From NCBI GenBank assembly GCA_030841035.1, contig JAVEDI010000042.1:20095-84094 (forward strand): 64,000 bases of DNA. Direction: 5' to 3'. Origin of the DNA: Actinomycetota bacterium (GTDB taxonomy: Bacteria; Actinomycetota; Actinomycetes; JACCUZ01). Position 1 is the first letter of the stretch; each line of letters begins with the position of its first letter. A model generated the notes under the pieces. It was not told the origin of the DNA and did not search any database. It saw only the letters and a list, made by a program, of their open reading frames with translations. The translations under genes and the position numbers were made by a program. Below, one piece after another: positions 37,611-47,027 of the stretch.

Positions 37611-39652
37611 GAGGGCCCCTCCGTCCGGTCGACCTCGCTCCTGCGGGTCCCGGACCCGGTCCCCTCCAGGCGTTCCTCGCGCGCCGCCGACGACGCGAGC
37701 TGCCACGGCACGCTGGTGACCATGACGCCGGGCGTGAACAGCAGCCGGCCCTTGAGGCGCAGCGCGCTCTGGTTGTGCAGCAGGTGCTCCCACCAGTGGC
37801 CCACGACGTACTCCGGGATGAGCACCGTGACCAGGTCCCTCGGGCTCTCGCGGCGGATGCTCTTGACGTAGTCGATGACCGGATCGGTCACCTCGCGGAA
37901 CGGCGAGTCGAGCACCTTGAGCGGGATCGGGATCCCGCGGCGGTCCCACTCCTCCTGCAGGGCCCGGGTCTCCTCGGGGTCCACGTTCACCGTGACCGCC
38001 TCGAGGCTCGAGGGCCGCATCGCCCGCGCGTAGTTGATGGCACGCATGGTCGGTTTGTGGATCTTGGAGACGAGCACGATCGCGTGGGTGCGCGACGGCA
38101 GCCGGGTGTCCTCGTCCTCGTCGATGACCAGCTCGCGCGCCACCCGCTCGTAGTGCCGGTGGATGCCCTTCATGATCAGGAAGAGCACGGCCATGGCGGC
38201 GATGGCGATCCAGGCGCCGCGGGTGAACTTGGTGATGAGCACGACCACCAGCACGAGGCCGGTCACCGAGAGGCCCACCGCGTTGATGACCCGGCTGCGG
38301 TACATCCGCCGGCGCGCGGCAGCGTCCTGCTCCGTCCGCAGCAACCGGGTCCAGTGCCGCACCATGCCGGTCTGGCTGAGGGTGAACGACACGAATACGC
38401 CGACGATGTAGAGCTGGATGAGCCGCGTCACCTCGGCGTTGAACGCCACGATGAGCACCATGGCGAACGACGCGAGGATGATGATGCCGTTGCTGTAGGC
38501 GAGCCGGTCGCCGCGCGTGTGCAGCTGGCGCGGGAGGTAGCGGTCCTGGGCCAGGATCGAGCCGAGCACCGGGAAGCCGTTGAACGCGGTGTTGGCCGCC
38601 AGCACCAGGATGAGACCGGTGACCGTCGTGACCAGCCCCGCCGCCAGCGGCAGGTTGTCGAAGATCGCCTTGGCCAGCTGCCCGATCACGGGGTCCTGCG
38701 TGTACCGGAACCCGCCGGGGAACTCCACCCCGCCGCGCACGGCCCGACCCGTCTGCCCGTGCAGCGTCAGCTGCTTGACCGGGTTCTCGGCGAAGCGCAG
38801 GCCCATCTTGTTCGCGAGCACGATGATGCTCAGCATCATCGTGACCGCGATGGCCCCGAGCATCAGCAGCGTGGTCGCAGCGTTCTTGGACTTGGGCTTG
38901 CGGAAGGCCGGCACGCCGTTGCTGATGGCCTCGACACCGGTGAGAGCGGCACACCCCGACGAGAACGCGCGCAGCATGAGGAACGCCCCGGCGAGGCCGG
39001 CCAGGCCGTGCGCGTAGTCCGGCTCGGGCTTGAGCTCGAACCTCGCGCTCGCCACGGGGGGCAGGTCACCGAGCACGGAGCGCGCGAAGCCCCACGCGGC
39101 CATGCCGAGGATGGCGACCATGAACGTGTACGTCGGGATCGCGAAGGCCGTGCCGGACTCCCGCACCCCCCTCAGGTTGGCCGCCATGAGCAGCACCACC
39201 GCGACCAGCGCTACGGTCACCTCGCGTCCCTGGAAGGCATCGATCGTCGAAGCGGCGTACTGCGAGGCCGACGAGATCGACACCGCGACCGTGAGCACGT
39301 AGTCGACGAGCAGCGCGCTGGCCACGACCAGCCCGGGGGTGCGGCCGAGGTTGACGGTGACCACCTCGTAGTCGCCCCCGCCACTGGGGTAGGCGTGGAC
39401 GTTCTGCCGGTAGGAGGCGACCACCACCAGCATCACGAAGGCGACCGCGAGGCCGACCTTCCAGGAGAAGGAGTAGGCCGCGAAGCCCGCGATCCCCAGC
39501 GTCAGGAAGATCTCGTCCGGTGCGTACGCCACCGACGACAGGGCGTCGCTGGCGAAGACGGGAAGCGCGATCCGCTTGGGCAGCAGCGTCTCGCTCAGCC
39601 GGTCGCTGCGCATCGCCCGGCCGAGCAGCAGCCGCTTGGCGGCATCCGTCAT
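37607..39652 (-). CDS. APC superfamily permease, KimA-like potassium importer candidate
   Basis: About 681 residues with twelve predicted helices and a long cytosolic C-terminal domain (about 500-681). The N-terminus ALPVFASDALSSVAYAPDEI and YPSGGGDYEVVTVNLG follow the KimA/YdaO group of potassium importers. The soluble tail (AIVLVSKIHKPTMRAINYARAM to VLIPEYVVGHWWEHLLHN) has the universal-stress-like form seen in KimA. Two TrkA-type proteins are encoded divergently right beside it, which fits potassium rather than amino acids. The ATG at 39652 gives the family N-terminus; GTG at 39661 is also possible. Transport of potassium is inference. Confidence 0.82.
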   Translation of the reverse strand: MTDAAKRLLLGRAMRSDRLSETLLPKRIALPVFASDALSSVAYAPDEIFLTLGIAGFAAYSFSWKVGLAVAFVMLVVVASYRQNVHAYPSGGGDYEVVTVNLGRTPGLVVASALLVDYVLTVAVSISSASQYAASTIDAFQGREVTVALVAVVLLMAANLRGVRESGTAFAIPTYTFMVAILGMAAWGFARSVLGDLPPVASARFELKPEPDYAHGLAGLAGAFLMLRAFSSGCAALTGVEAISNGVPAFRKPKSKNAATTLLMLGAIAVTMMLSIIVLANKMGLRFAENPVKQLTLHGQTGRAVRGGVEFPGGFRYTQDPVIGQLAKAIFDNLPLAAGLVTTVTGLILVLAANTAFNGFPVLGSILAQDRYLPRQLHTRGDRLAYSNGIIILASFAMVLIVAFNAEVTRLIQLYIVGVFVSFTLSQTGMVRHWTRLLRTEQDAAARRRMYRSRVINAVGLSVTGLVLVVVLITKFTRGAWIAIAAMAVLFLIMKGIHRHYERVARELVIDEDEDTRLPSRTHAIVLVSKIHKPTMRAINYARAMRPSSLEAVTVNVDPEETRALQEEWDRRGIPIPLKVLDSPFREVTDPVIDYVKSIRRESPRDLVTVLIPEYVVGHWWEHLLHNQSALRLKGRLLFTPGVMVTSVPWQLASSAAREERLEGTGSGTRRSEVDRTEGPS

Positions 39653-39836
39653 CTGCGTCACCGGAGGCACAAGGCCGCATGCTAGGCCTTGCCGGAATCT
39701 GGCGGTCGACGCCCCGGACGCCCTGGCGGCGACGAGGCTCGCGACGACCGTGTAGCGTCGTGCGCGGTTCGGCCCGTCCGAGCGCCCGTCCGGTCCGCGC
39801 CGCAGGACGCCGCGAAGCACCTGAAGGGACCAGCAC

Positions 39837-40499
39837 GTGCACTTCGTCATCATGGGCTGCGGACGGGTCGGCTCGACCCTTGCGCACATCCTCGAGGCGC
39901 AGGGTCACACGGTGGCCGTCATCGACAGCAACGACGCGGCGTTCCGACGCCTCGGCTCCGGCTTCACCGGCAAGCGCATCAACGGCATCGGCTTCGACCG
40001 CGACACGTTGCGCGAGGCCGGCATCGAGGACGCCCACGCCTTCGCCGCGGTTAGCAGCGGCGACAACTCCAACATCCTGGCTGCGCGAGTCGCCCGGGAG
40101 ACCTTCGGGGTCGACAACGTGGTCGCCCGCATCTATGACCCGGGCCGCGCCGAGGTCTACCAACGACTGGGCATCCCCACCGTCGCCACCGTGCGCTGGA
40201 CCGCCGACCAGATCATCCGCCGGCTGCTCCCCCACGGCAGCGAGCCGGAGTTCCGCGATCCGACCGGCACCATGCAGCTGTCCCAGGTGGCCGTCGACTC
40301 GGGCTGGGTCGGCGAACGCATCAGCCGCCTCGAGGAGGCGGCCGGCGCACGCGTGGCCTTCGTCACGCGGCTCGGCGAGGGGCTCCTTCCCCGGCCCGAC
40401 ACGGTGCTGCAGGACGGCGACCTGGTGCACGTCGTCATGCGGGCCGCCGACGCCGAGTCGGTCGAGCAAGTCTTCCGCAAACGTCCGGAGGAAAGCTGA
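39837..40499 (+). CDS. TrkA family potassium uptake regulator (CeoB-like)
   Basis: Cytoplasmic protein of 220 residues. An RCK-N domain binds NAD or ATP (MHFVIMGCGRVGSTLAHILE, then TVAVIDSNDAAFRRL), and an RCK-C domain (about 140-215; QLSQVAVDSGWVGERISRLE) follows. Such proteins gate membrane potassium transporters. The GTG start follows AAGGGA. Its stop and the start of the second TrkA share one base (TGATG), so both are made together and may form a heteromeric ring on the divergent permease. Confidence 0.9.
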   Translation: MHFVIMGCGRVGSTLAHILEAQGHTVAVIDSNDAAFRRLGSGFTGKRINGIGFDRDTLREAGIEDAHAFAAVSSGDNSNILAARVARETFGVDNVVARIYDPGRAEVYQRLGIPTVATVRWTADQIIRRLLPHGSEPEFRDPTGTMQLSQVAVDSGWVGERISRLEEAAGARVAFVTRLGEGLLPRPDTVLQDGDLVHVVMRAADAESVEQVFRKRPEES

Positions 40500-41170
40500 T
40501 GCGTGTCGCGATCGCGGGCGCCGGCAGCGTGGGGCGCTCGGTGGCCCGCGAGCTGCTCGAGAACGGCCACGAGGTGCTGCTCATCGACAAGGACCCGGCC
40601 GCCATCAAGAAGTCCTCGGTGCCCAGCGCCGAGTGGTTGCTCGCCGACGCGTGCGAGGTGACCTCGCTGGAGGAGGCCGGTCTGCACGAGTGCCAGGTGG
40701 TCATCGCCGCTACCGGCGACGACAAGGCGAACCTGGTCATGTCGCTGCTCGCCAAGACCGAGTACGGCGTCCCGCGCACCGTCGCGCGGGTCAGCAACCC
40801 CAAGAACGAGTGGATGTTCGACGAGGCATGGGGCGTCGACGTCGCCGTCTCGATGCCCCGGCTGATGACCGCGCTGGTCGAGGAGGCCGTCAGCGTCGGT
40901 GACCTGGTGCGCATCTTCACCTTCCAGCAGTCCAACACCGACATGCTCGAGCTCACCCTGCCCGCCGACTCGCCGACGGTCGGCAAGCGGGTGGGCGACG
41001 TGCCGTGGCCCGTCGACACCGCGCTGGTCGCGATCATCCGCGCGGGTCGACCGATCGCGCCCACTCCCGACGACCCGCTCGAGGCAGGCGACGAGCTGCT
41101 GTTCGTCGCGACGCCCGACATGGGGCCGTCGCTGGAGGAGCTGCTCGCCCCCCACACCCACAACCGCTGA
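40499..41170 (+). CDS. Second TrkA family protein (CeoC-like)
   Basis: Paralogue of 223 residues with the same RCK-N (MRVAIAGAGSVGRSVARELL, VLLIDKDPAAIKK) and RCK-C layout (LELTLPADSPTVGKRVGDVP). It differs from its neighbour in the ligand-site residues, as expected for a pair with divided roles. The pair resembles CeoB-CeoC of mycobacteria. Start overlaps the upstream stop by one base. Convergent with DUF3159. Confidence 0.9.
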   Translation: MRVAIAGAGSVGRSVARELLENGHEVLLIDKDPAAIKKSSVPSAEWLLADACEVTSLEEAGLHECQVVIAATGDDKANLVMSLLAKTEYGVPRTVARVSNPKNEWMFDEAWGVDVAVSMPRLMTALVEEAVSVGDLVRIFTFQQSNTDMLELTLPADSPTVGKRVGDVPWPVDTALVAIIRAGRPIAPTPDDPLEAGDELLFVATPDMGPSLEELLAPHTHNR

Positions 41171-41221
41171 GCGACCCGCCGCGGCTGTCCGCCCCGCGCG
41201 CCCGCTGCCGGCGTACGTCGC

Positions 41222-41926
41222 TCAGCTGCCCGCGGGAGGCGGGTCGACGGGCACCTGCACGGGCGTGCGCCCGCGGGCCAGCACGTAGGTGATCAGCGAG
41301 AGGGCCGCGACCTGCAGCGGCCAGCCGAGGGCGATCTTGGTGGCGCCGAGCCAGCCAACTTGTCCCCCGAGGTAGAGCGGGTACTGCACGGCGACCCGGA
41401 CGGCGCAGGGCGCCACGAGGATCCAGGTGAGGCGGCTGCACAGCCGCACGACCGCCGGGTCGCGGCGCCAGGCGCTGACGTCGCCGGTGACCGAGCCGAT
41501 CATCAGCCCGACGACGGGCCAGCGCACCAGGATCGAGAGGGTCATGGCGGCGGCGTAGGCCGCGTTGTAGAGGATGCCGGGCAGGAAGACGTCCTGGGCC
41601 CGGCCCGATCGCGCCGCGAAGACCGCCGCGATCCCGATGCCGACGAGGCTGTTCACCACGAACTGCACCGGCTGGCGCTGCACGATGCGCACGAGCAGCA
41701 GGGCCACCGCGAGCCCGACGGCGATCGCGAGGCTCCGGCGCAGGTCGTGGGCCAGCACGTAGCTCACGGTGAAGCCGACGGTGGGTACGGCGCTCTCGAG
41801 GATGCCCCGCGGGCCGCCGAGGGACTGGCTCAGCTGCGCGCGCACGAGGTGCTCGACGGTGTCGGCCGCGGCCGTCGGCGTCCCGTCGGCGCCCGCCGTC
41901 GTGGCCGGGAGCGCGGGATCGCTCAC
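41222..41926 (-). CDS. DUF3159 membrane protein
   Basis: Protein of 234 residues with five or six helices and the DUF3159 pattern (TVGFTVSYVLAHDLRRSLAIAV in part, VNSLVGIGIAAVFAARSGRA, FLPGILYNAAYAAAMTLS). The family is restricted to Actinobacteria, is conserved in this gene neighbourhood and has no known role; an intracellular-septation-like fold has been suggested in annotations. The GTG start overlaps the stop of the OB-fold gene (GTGA), so both are co-translated. Confidence 0.87.
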   Translation of the reverse strand: MSDPALPATTAGADGTPTAAADTVEHLVRAQLSQSLGGPRGILESAVPTVGFTVSYVLAHDLRRSLAIAVGLAVALLLVRIVQRQPVQFVVNSLVGIGIAAVFAARSGRAQDVFLPGILYNAAYAAAMTLSILVRWPVVGLMIGSVTGDVSAWRRDPAVVRLCSRLTWILVAPCAVRVAVQYPLYLGGQVGWLGATKIALGWPLQVAALSLITYVLARGRTPVQVPVDPPPAGS

Positions 41927-42312
41927 GCGGCCCCGACCGGCCTGAGCTCGTAGCGCGGGTTGAAGATGACCGGCTGCTCGCCGTCGGAGGTCACGCGCCC
42001 GTAGCAGACCAGCGACCGGCCCGGCTCGATGCCGGGGATCTGCCGCCGACCGAGCCAGATCAGCGAGATGGAACCGCTGCCGTCGTACAGCTCGGCGACC
42101 AGCGCCGGCACGCCGGCCCGCGGGCGAAGGGTCACCGTGCGCAGCTTTCCGGCGACGGTGGCGAGCTGGCGCCGGGGCAGCTCGGCCACCGGGGTGGCGC
42201 CGAGCACGACACAGCCCTTCTGCAGCTCCTCGGCCTCGTGCACCTTGGCCGAGGAGGCGAGCCGCGAGACCGCTCGGCGGAAGGCGCCGGGGTTGTTGTC
42301 ACCCATGACCAC
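41923..42312 (-). CDS. OB-fold nucleic-acid-binding domain protein
   Basis: Small protein of 129 residues. After a helical start (AFRRAVSRLASSAKVHEAEEL) it has an OB-fold core: VAGKLRTVTLRP, VPALVAELYDGSGSISLIWLGRRQIPGI (in part) and GRSLVCYGRVT. This resembles the tRNA-anticodon/RecG-type OB fold that binds single-stranded nucleic acid. In Actinobacteria it always accompanies DUF3159 and DUF3710. It is coupled to the DUF3159 gene downstream. Precise role unknown. Confidence 0.85.
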   Translation of the reverse strand: MVMGDNNPGAFRRAVSRLASSAKVHEAEELQKGCVVLGATPVAELPRRQLATVAGKLRTVTLRPRAGVPALVAELYDGSGSISLIWLGRRQIPGIEPGRSLVCYGRVTSDGEQPVIFNPRYELRPVGAA

Positions 42313-42345
42313 AGGGTATGCCCCTGCGCGCGGCGTGACTCGCGG

Positions 42346-43143
42346 TCAGCGGATCTCGGTGATCTCCGGCCCACGGGCGAACGGGTTGAGCGGGTCGTCG
42401 TCACCGCTGGACTGCTGCCCGTCCTCGGCCGCTTCGCTGGGCAGCGTCAACGGGATGGGCTCCCGCGGCGCCATGGGCGCGGCGCCGCGTACCACGACCA
42501 CGTCACGGAACAGCTCGATCAGCACGTCGTCGGCGTGCTGCTCGACTGCGGGGCGCCCGGTGATGACCCCGCGCAGGAACCACCGCGGGCCGTCGACGCC
42601 GACGAAGCGGGCCGGCTGGACGCCGCTGCTGCCGTCCTGGGCGCGGACCGGGACCTTGGTGCGCAGCTCGGCGCCGAGGGGCCCCTCCACCTCGTCGCAC
42701 GTGCCGCCCTGCTGGGTGATGCCGGCCCGGATCTCCGCACGGACCTCGCCCCAGATGCCTTCGCTCCTCGGCGCCGCGAACGGCTGCAGCTGCAGGGCAC
42801 CGTCGCCGTAGACCAGGGTCACGGCCACGACCTCGCCGGTCTGCTGGTCGGCCTCGACGCGCACCTCCAGCCCCTCGCGGCCCGGGATCCAGACGCCGCC
42901 CAGGTCGATCCGGCCGCCGTCCGCGGGGTCCGCCACGTCGGCGACGTCCCACGGCCCGGCGGTCAGCCGCGGCGACGGCGCGGGTCGGGTCTCGCCGCCG
43001 TCACTGTCCTCGCCCTCGTCGAGGTCGTCGGAGCCGCCCACCTCCTCGGACTGCTCGAGGTCGTCGGTGTCGTAGGCCTCCTGCGGGGCAGCGGTGGAGT
43101 CGTCGTCGCCCTCTTGACCACGTCGACGGCGGAACAGGCTCAC
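42346..43143 (-). CDS. DUF3710 domain protein
   Basis: Protein of 265 residues. A basic N-terminus ([10 protein letters not shown]) leads to an acidic low-complexity region (about 12-55), then the DUF3710 domain (about 60-230; [52 protein letters not shown]). The family is actinobacterial, almost always next to dut, and of unknown function. Its GTG overlaps the dut stop (GTGA), so it is translated with dUTPase, which may hint at a role in nucleotide or DNA metabolism. Confidence 0.9.
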   Translation of the reverse strand: MSLFRRRRGQEGDDDSTAAPQEAYDTDDLEQSEEVGGSDDLDEGEDSDGGETRPAPSPRLTAGPWDVADVADPADGGRIDLGGVWIPGREGLEVRVEADQQTGEVVAVTLVYGDGALQLQPFAAPRSEGIWGEVRAEIRAGITQQGGTCDEVEGPLGAELRTKVPVRAQDGSSGVQPARFVGVDGPRWFLRGVITGRPAVEQHADDVLIELFRDVVVVRGAAPMAPREPIPLTLPSEAAEDGQQSSGDDDPLNPFARGPEITEIR

Positions 43144-43703
43144 GCGGTGCCTTCCTCCTGCGTCGCGACCTCACGCGTCGCCACGTCCGGCGCCGGTCGC
43201 GCCGAGCCCCCATTGTTGCTCGCCGGCGCCGGGCTGTGGTCGCTGTAGCCACCGGTGGATCCGTGGCCGGCCTCGCCACGGGCCGAGCCGGGCAGCCGGG
43301 CCACCTCGTGGAAGCGCACCCGCTCGACCCTCTGGACGACGAGCTGGGCGATGCGGTCGCCTCGGGAGAGGCGCACCGTCTGGTGCGGGTCGTGGTTGAC
43401 CAGCAGCACCCTGATCTCGCCGCGGTAGCCCGCGTCGACGGTGCCGGGCGCGTTGACGATGCCCACACCGAGGCGGGCAGCGAGCCCGGAGCGCGGGTGG
43501 ACGAACGCGGCGTACCCGTCGGGCAGCGCGATGGCGATCCCGGTCGCCACCATGGCCCGCTCGCCCGGCGCCAGCTCCACGTCCTCCGCGGCCACCAGGT
43601 CCGCTCCCGCGTCGCCTGGATGGGCATAGCCCGGGAGGGGCAACCCGTCGTCGAGGCGCCGGATCAGCACCTCGACGGGGGTGACCCCGCTGCCTGCCGT
43701 CAC
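43140..43703 (-). CDS. dut: dUTP diphosphatase
   Basis: Trimeric dUTPase of 187 residues that hydrolyses dUTP to dUMP and keeps uracil out of DNA. Motif 1 is [10 protein letters not shown], motif 2 [19 protein letters not shown], motif 3 [13 protein letters not shown], motif 4 [13 protein letters not shown] and motif 5 [15 protein letters not shown]. After motif 5 there is a tail of about 40 residues rich in Pro, Ala, Thr and Glu that is longer than in most relatives and probably disordered. GTG start. Upstream gene of the DUF3710 pair. Confidence 0.96.
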   Translation of the reverse strand: MTAGSGVTPVEVLIRRLDDGLPLPGYAHPGDAGADLVAAEDVELAPGERAMVATGIAIALPDGYAAFVHPRSGLAARLGVGIVNAPGTVDAGYRGEIRVLLVNHDPHQTVRLSRGDRIAQLVVQRVERVRFHEVARLPGSARGEAGHGSTGGYSDHSPAPASNNGGSARPAPDVATREVATQEEGTA

Positions 43704-43760
43704 AGCCGTGACCCTACCGGTCGCCGATCCTGCGGGACTCCCGCGGCCCGGGCGCGCCGC

Positions 43761-45419
43761 TCAGCCGAACAGGACCCGCTCGACGAGCGAGACGGGAAGA
43801 CGCCCCGATGCGGCGGCCCGGTCGTGGAACTCGCGCAGCGACCCGTCCCGCTCGCGCACCCAACGCTCGCGCAGCCGGGCGATCTCCAGGGCCCCGGTGA
43901 GGTACGACGAGGCCTGCGTCGGCCAGGCGCAGTAGCGCAGCACCTCGGCGGTAGCCGTCTCCCGGGACAGCGACGTCGCCGTGGACATGTGCTCGATCGC
44001 CTCCTCCACGGTCATGTCACCGATGTGCAGCGAGGTGTCGACGACGATCCGTGCCGCCCGGAAGGCCCGGAAGTCGCGCTGGCACAGCTCCCGCTCGGGC
44101 GTCGTGAAGAAGCCCTGCTCGCGCAGCAGGTCCTCGGTGTAGAGCCCCCACCCCTCGGTGAAGTAGGTGGAGCCGAAGACCGACCGCAGCGGGCGCGCGC
44201 CCGCGCGACCTGAGATGTCGGCCAGCCGCGCGAAGTGCCAGTGGTGCCCGGGGTAGGCCTCGTGCACGGTGATGGACCACAGGCCGTGGCGGTTGTTGGT
44301 CGCCAGGCGGGCCGCCACCTGCTCCGGTGTCGCGCCCTCCGGCGGGTAGGGCACGAAGAAGTGCCCGCGGATGCCGCCGTCCGAGCCGCGGGGCGCGAAG
44401 GGCGGTGGCTGCATGTAGTGGGCGACGGCGATCATGGCGCGGGTGAACGGTGCCGAGGGCTCCACCAGGCACTGCTCGCCCTCGGGCATGGTCACCAGGT
44501 CGTGCCGGACGCAGAAGGCCCGGGCGGCGGCTGTCGCCTCGCGGTAGAGGGCCAGCATCTCCTCGGGGTCCTCGGGCCGGTCCTCGTTCAGCTCGCCCAG
44601 GACGGCCCGCCAGTCCTCGTGTCCGCGCAGCGAGCGGGCACGCTCGCGCATGTCCGCCGCGAGGGCGTCGTACTCCGCCTGCCCACGGTCGCGCAGCTCG
44701 CGGGTGCCGTAGCCGAGGCCCTCCGCCTCCCGCAGCAGCGCGTCGTAACGGGCCTCGCCGATGGCCCACTCGCCGTGCGCCCGGCCCTCGAGCGCCTCGA
44801 TGTGCACCGCGAAGCCCTCGAACGCGCTCGCCGCGACCTCGCCGGCCTCGCCGACCTCCTCCCGCCCCTCCTCCGGTCCGAACTCCGCCGACACCGAGCG
44901 CGCGTAGCCGCTGCCGGCCCGCACCATCGCGAGTGCGCGCCGCAGGATCGCCGGGTGCGCGAGCTCGGGGTCGAGGTTCTCGATGCCCTGCTGGAGCAGC
45001 TCGGGCGTCGCACGCAGCCGGGCAGCGACCGCCGTCGCCAGCTCGGGCGTCGGGCGCAGCCGGTGCTGGAGCAGGCCGAAGACGCCGGACAGCGCCGGAC
45101 CGGCGTAGTGGTCAGGGCTGCGCCGCCAGTCCGTCCAGTCGCGCAGCACCGCGCGGCCTCGCAGCACCATCAGCACGAGGTCGCGGTCCACCCGCTCGTC
45201 CTCGTTCAGCGAGGCAGCGTCGAGGGTTTCCAGCCGGGTGGTCCACTCGTCGTCGCGCCGCTCGCGGGCGGCGATCGCCCGGGCCGACATGTCGGGCAGC
45301 TCGGTGTCGTACTCCGTCAGCCCCAGGGCGCTGCCGAGGGTCGGTGAGGCGTCGAACTCGTCGGACGCGAGCCGGCTGGCCAGCCGGTCGAAGGGGCGGT
45401 CTCCGGTGGGCATCGGCAT
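43761..45419 (-). CDS. DUF885 family putative metallopeptidase
   Basis: Soluble protein of about 552 residues. DUF885 proteins carry a zinc-peptidase motif, here TVHEAYPGHHWHFARL at about 395-410, followed by the downstream glutamate region TEGWGLYTEDLLREQG. The rest is helical. No signal peptide, so it acts in the cytoplasm. Substrate unknown; some relatives have been linked to peptides or amino-acid conjugates. I chose the ATG at 45419 (MPMPTGDRPFDRLAS), since the upstream start at 45470 would overlap the divergent DUF3093 gene. Confidence 0.82.
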   Translation of the reverse strand: MPMPTGDRPFDRLASRLASDEFDASPTLGSALGLTEYDTELPDMSARAIAARERRDDEWTTRLETLDAASLNEDERVDRDLVLMVLRGRAVLRDWTDWRRSPDHYAGPALSGVFGLLQHRLRPTPELATAVAARLRATPELLQQGIENLDPELAHPAILRRALAMVRAGSGYARSVSAEFGPEEGREEVGEAGEVAASAFEGFAVHIEALEGRAHGEWAIGEARYDALLREAEGLGYGTRELRDRGQAEYDALAADMRERARSLRGHEDWRAVLGELNEDRPEDPEEMLALYREATAAARAFCVRHDLVTMPEGEQCLVEPSAPFTRAMIAVAHYMQPPPFAPRGSDGGIRGHFFVPYPPEGATPEQVAARLATNNRHGLWSITVHEAYPGHHWHFARLADISGRAGARPLRSVFGSTYFTEGWGLYTEDLLREQGFFTTPERELCQRDFRAFRAARIVVDTSLHIGDMTVEEAIEHMSTATSLSRETATAEVLRYCAWPTQASSYLTGALEIARLRERWVRERDGSLREFHDRAAASGRLPVSLVERVLFG

Positions 45420-45462
45420 ACCCCGACCGTAACGGGGGCGGTGCGGGTGCGAGGCTGATCCG

Positions 45463-45930
45463 GTGCGCACCTACGACGAGCGGCTGCACCCGCCGGTGTG
45501 GATCTGGGCCGTGACCGCCGTGCTGGCCCTCTCGTTCGGGGTGGCGTTCCTCGTGGCGCTCGGCCCGTTCGTGGCGCTCGCGGTCGTGCTGGTGCTCGGT
45601 GGTGGCGTCGGCTGGCTGCTGGTCGTCTCCGCCGCGCCGGTAATGGTGGAGGGCGACGTGCTGACCGCCGGGCGGGCGCGCATCGAGGTGGGTCATCTCG
45701 GGCCGGTCGAGGTGCTCGACGCCGAGCGGGCACGGGCCGTGCGGGGCCCGGAGAGCGACCCGGCGGCCTACCACCTGATCCGGCCCTGGCTGCCCGCTGG
45801 CGTCCTGGCCCGGGTCCTCGACCCGCAGGACTGCACGCCGTACTGGTTCGTGGCGACGCGGCACCCGGCTGCGCTTGCGGCAGCCATCGAGGGCGCCCGG
45901 GCCGCCGAGCACAGCGAGGGAGCGCGGTAG
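45463..45930 (+). CDS. DUF3093 membrane protein
   Basis: Protein of 155 residues with two N-terminal membrane helices (VWIWAVTAVLALSFGVAFLVAL and ALAVVLVLGGGVGWLLVVSA in part), then a soluble beta-rich domain (MVEGDVLTAGRARIEVGHLG, PYWFVATRHPAALAAAIEGA). This is the DUF3093 layout, a family that sits near dut and DUF4193 in Actinobacteria. Role unknown. The GTG start is 43 bases from the divergent DUF885 start. Confidence 0.87.
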   Translation: MRTYDERLHPPVWIWAVTAVLALSFGVAFLVALGPFVALAVVLVLGGGVGWLLVVSAAPVMVEGDVLTAGRARIEVGHLGPVEVLDAERARAVRGPESDPAAYHLIRPWLPAGVLARVLDPQDCTPYWFVATRHPAALAAAIEGARAAEHSEGAR

Positions 45931-45949
45931 GGGACCGGCGACGGACCGG

Positions 45950-46708
45950 TCAGCGGCTCCGGAGGTCGGCGCGGACCTGCTCGCCGAGCCGGCGCGTCTC
46001 GCGGTGGTTGATGATGCTGCCGGCCACCGCGCCGGACATCAGCGGTCCCATCGTCGAGAGGTTGCGTCCGGCCCGCCGGATCAGCCGGCGGCGCAGCGCC
46101 GCCTTGGCGGCCGCGCCGAGGGACAGCTTGAGCCCTGCGGGGTCCAGCGGGTCGAGGCCTCGCCGGTTGGTCCAGGCCACGAGGTACGCCGCCGCCCGCC
46201 GGCCGGGGGTGGCCGGGACGGGCACGCCGTAGACCTCGTGCAGCTCGGCGATCAGCTTCACCTCTATCGCGGCGATGAGCAGCGTCTCGCCGGCGATCTG
46301 TGCGGGCGCCGACAACAGCGTCGGCGGTGCGGCGAACTCGACGGCCGCGAGGACGCCGCCCGCGGCACCCACGGCGGCGCTCGCCTTGGCGGCGCCGGAG
46401 ATCAGGGTCTGGGCCAGGTCCTCACGGTCCAGCCCGGGGTGCTGCGCCTGCAGGGTCGCCAGGTCGCGCGACGGGATCCGCGGGGCGGTGTCGACCATCA
46501 GGTCGGTGAGCCAGCGTCCGCCCAGCACCGAGGCCCGCCCGGCACCGCGGGCCGAGAGGGCGAGCGCCCTGGTCAGCGACCGCAGCTCCCTGCCCCGGCT
46601 GCCCCGGTCCGGCTCCGCGGGGTCCGCGACCAGTCGTGCGACAAGCTCGCCGACAGGGGCCCTCGGGTCCCCGTCGGCGTCTGCTGGTGTGTCGTGCTGC
46701 CGGCTCAT
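45950..46708 (-). CDS. Conserved hypothetical, glycine/alanine-rich hydrophobic core
   Basis: Protein of 252 residues that I cannot name with confidence. The N-terminus is charged; the middle has weakly hydrophobic helices (ASAAVGAAGGVLAAVEFAAP, ETLLIAAIEVKLIAELHEVY), and the C-terminus has MGPLMSGAVAGSIINHRETRRLGEQV. The pattern resembles EcsC-like or membrane-associated proteins of actinobacteria. ATG start at 46708. It lies between the DUF3093 and DUF4193 genes, a conserved interval. Confidence 0.7.
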   Translation of the reverse strand: MSRQHDTPADADGDPRAPVGELVARLVADPAEPDRGSRGRELRSLTRALALSARGAGRASVLGGRWLTDLMVDTAPRIPSRDLATLQAQHPGLDREDLAQTLISGAAKASAAVGAAGGVLAAVEFAAPPTLLSAPAQIAGETLLIAAIEVKLIAELHEVYGVPVPATPGRRAAAYLVAWTNRRGLDPLDPAGLKLSLGAAAKAALRRRLIRRAGRNLSTMGPLMSGAVAGSIINHRETRRLGEQVRADLRSR

Positions 46709-46727
46709 GCGAAGAGCGTGCCCACGG

Positions 46728-47027
46728 TCAGGCGGCGCACTCCTTGCAGACGAACTGGTTGCCGTCCTGCTTGGCCAGCTGGCTGCGGTGGTGGACCAGG
46801 AAGCAGCGCGAGCAGGTGAACTCGTCGGCCTGGCGCGGCAGCACCCGCACCGAGAGCTCTTCGTTGGACAGGTCGGCACCAGGCAGCTCGAGGGACTCAG
46901 CCAGGTCGGCCTCGTCGACGTCGACCGCGCCGGCGGTCTTGTCGGCCCGGCGGGCCTTCAACTCCTCGAGGCTGTCCTCGGACATCTCGTCATCGGTCTT
47001 GCGTGGTGAGTCGTAGTCGGTTGCCAT
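46728..47027 (-). CDS. DUF4193 zinc-ribbon protein
   Basis: Small acidic protein of 99 residues. The N-terminus MATDYDSPRKTDDEMSEDSL and the C-terminal zinc ribbon (FTCSRCFLVHHRSQLA, then FVCKECAA; four cysteines in two CxxC pairs) define DUF4193. It is one of the best conserved small actinobacterial proteins, and is usually found near dut, suhB and sepH. Function unknown; a nucleic-acid-associated role is possible from the ribbon. The ATG start lies 55 bases from a perfect 14-bp palindrome. Confidence 0.93.
   Translation of the reverse strand: MATDYDSPRKTDDEMSEDSLEELKARRADKTAGAVDVDEADLAESLELPGADLSNEELSVRVLPRQADEFTCSRCFLVHHRSQLAKQDGNQFVCKECAA

Noticed and set aside
39653..39836. c-di-AMP (ydaO) riboswitch upstream of the KimA-like gene
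   Set aside because: The 184-bp divergent gap is short and shows only a small AAGGCC/GGCCTT dyad, without the conserved ydaO core as far as I can see.
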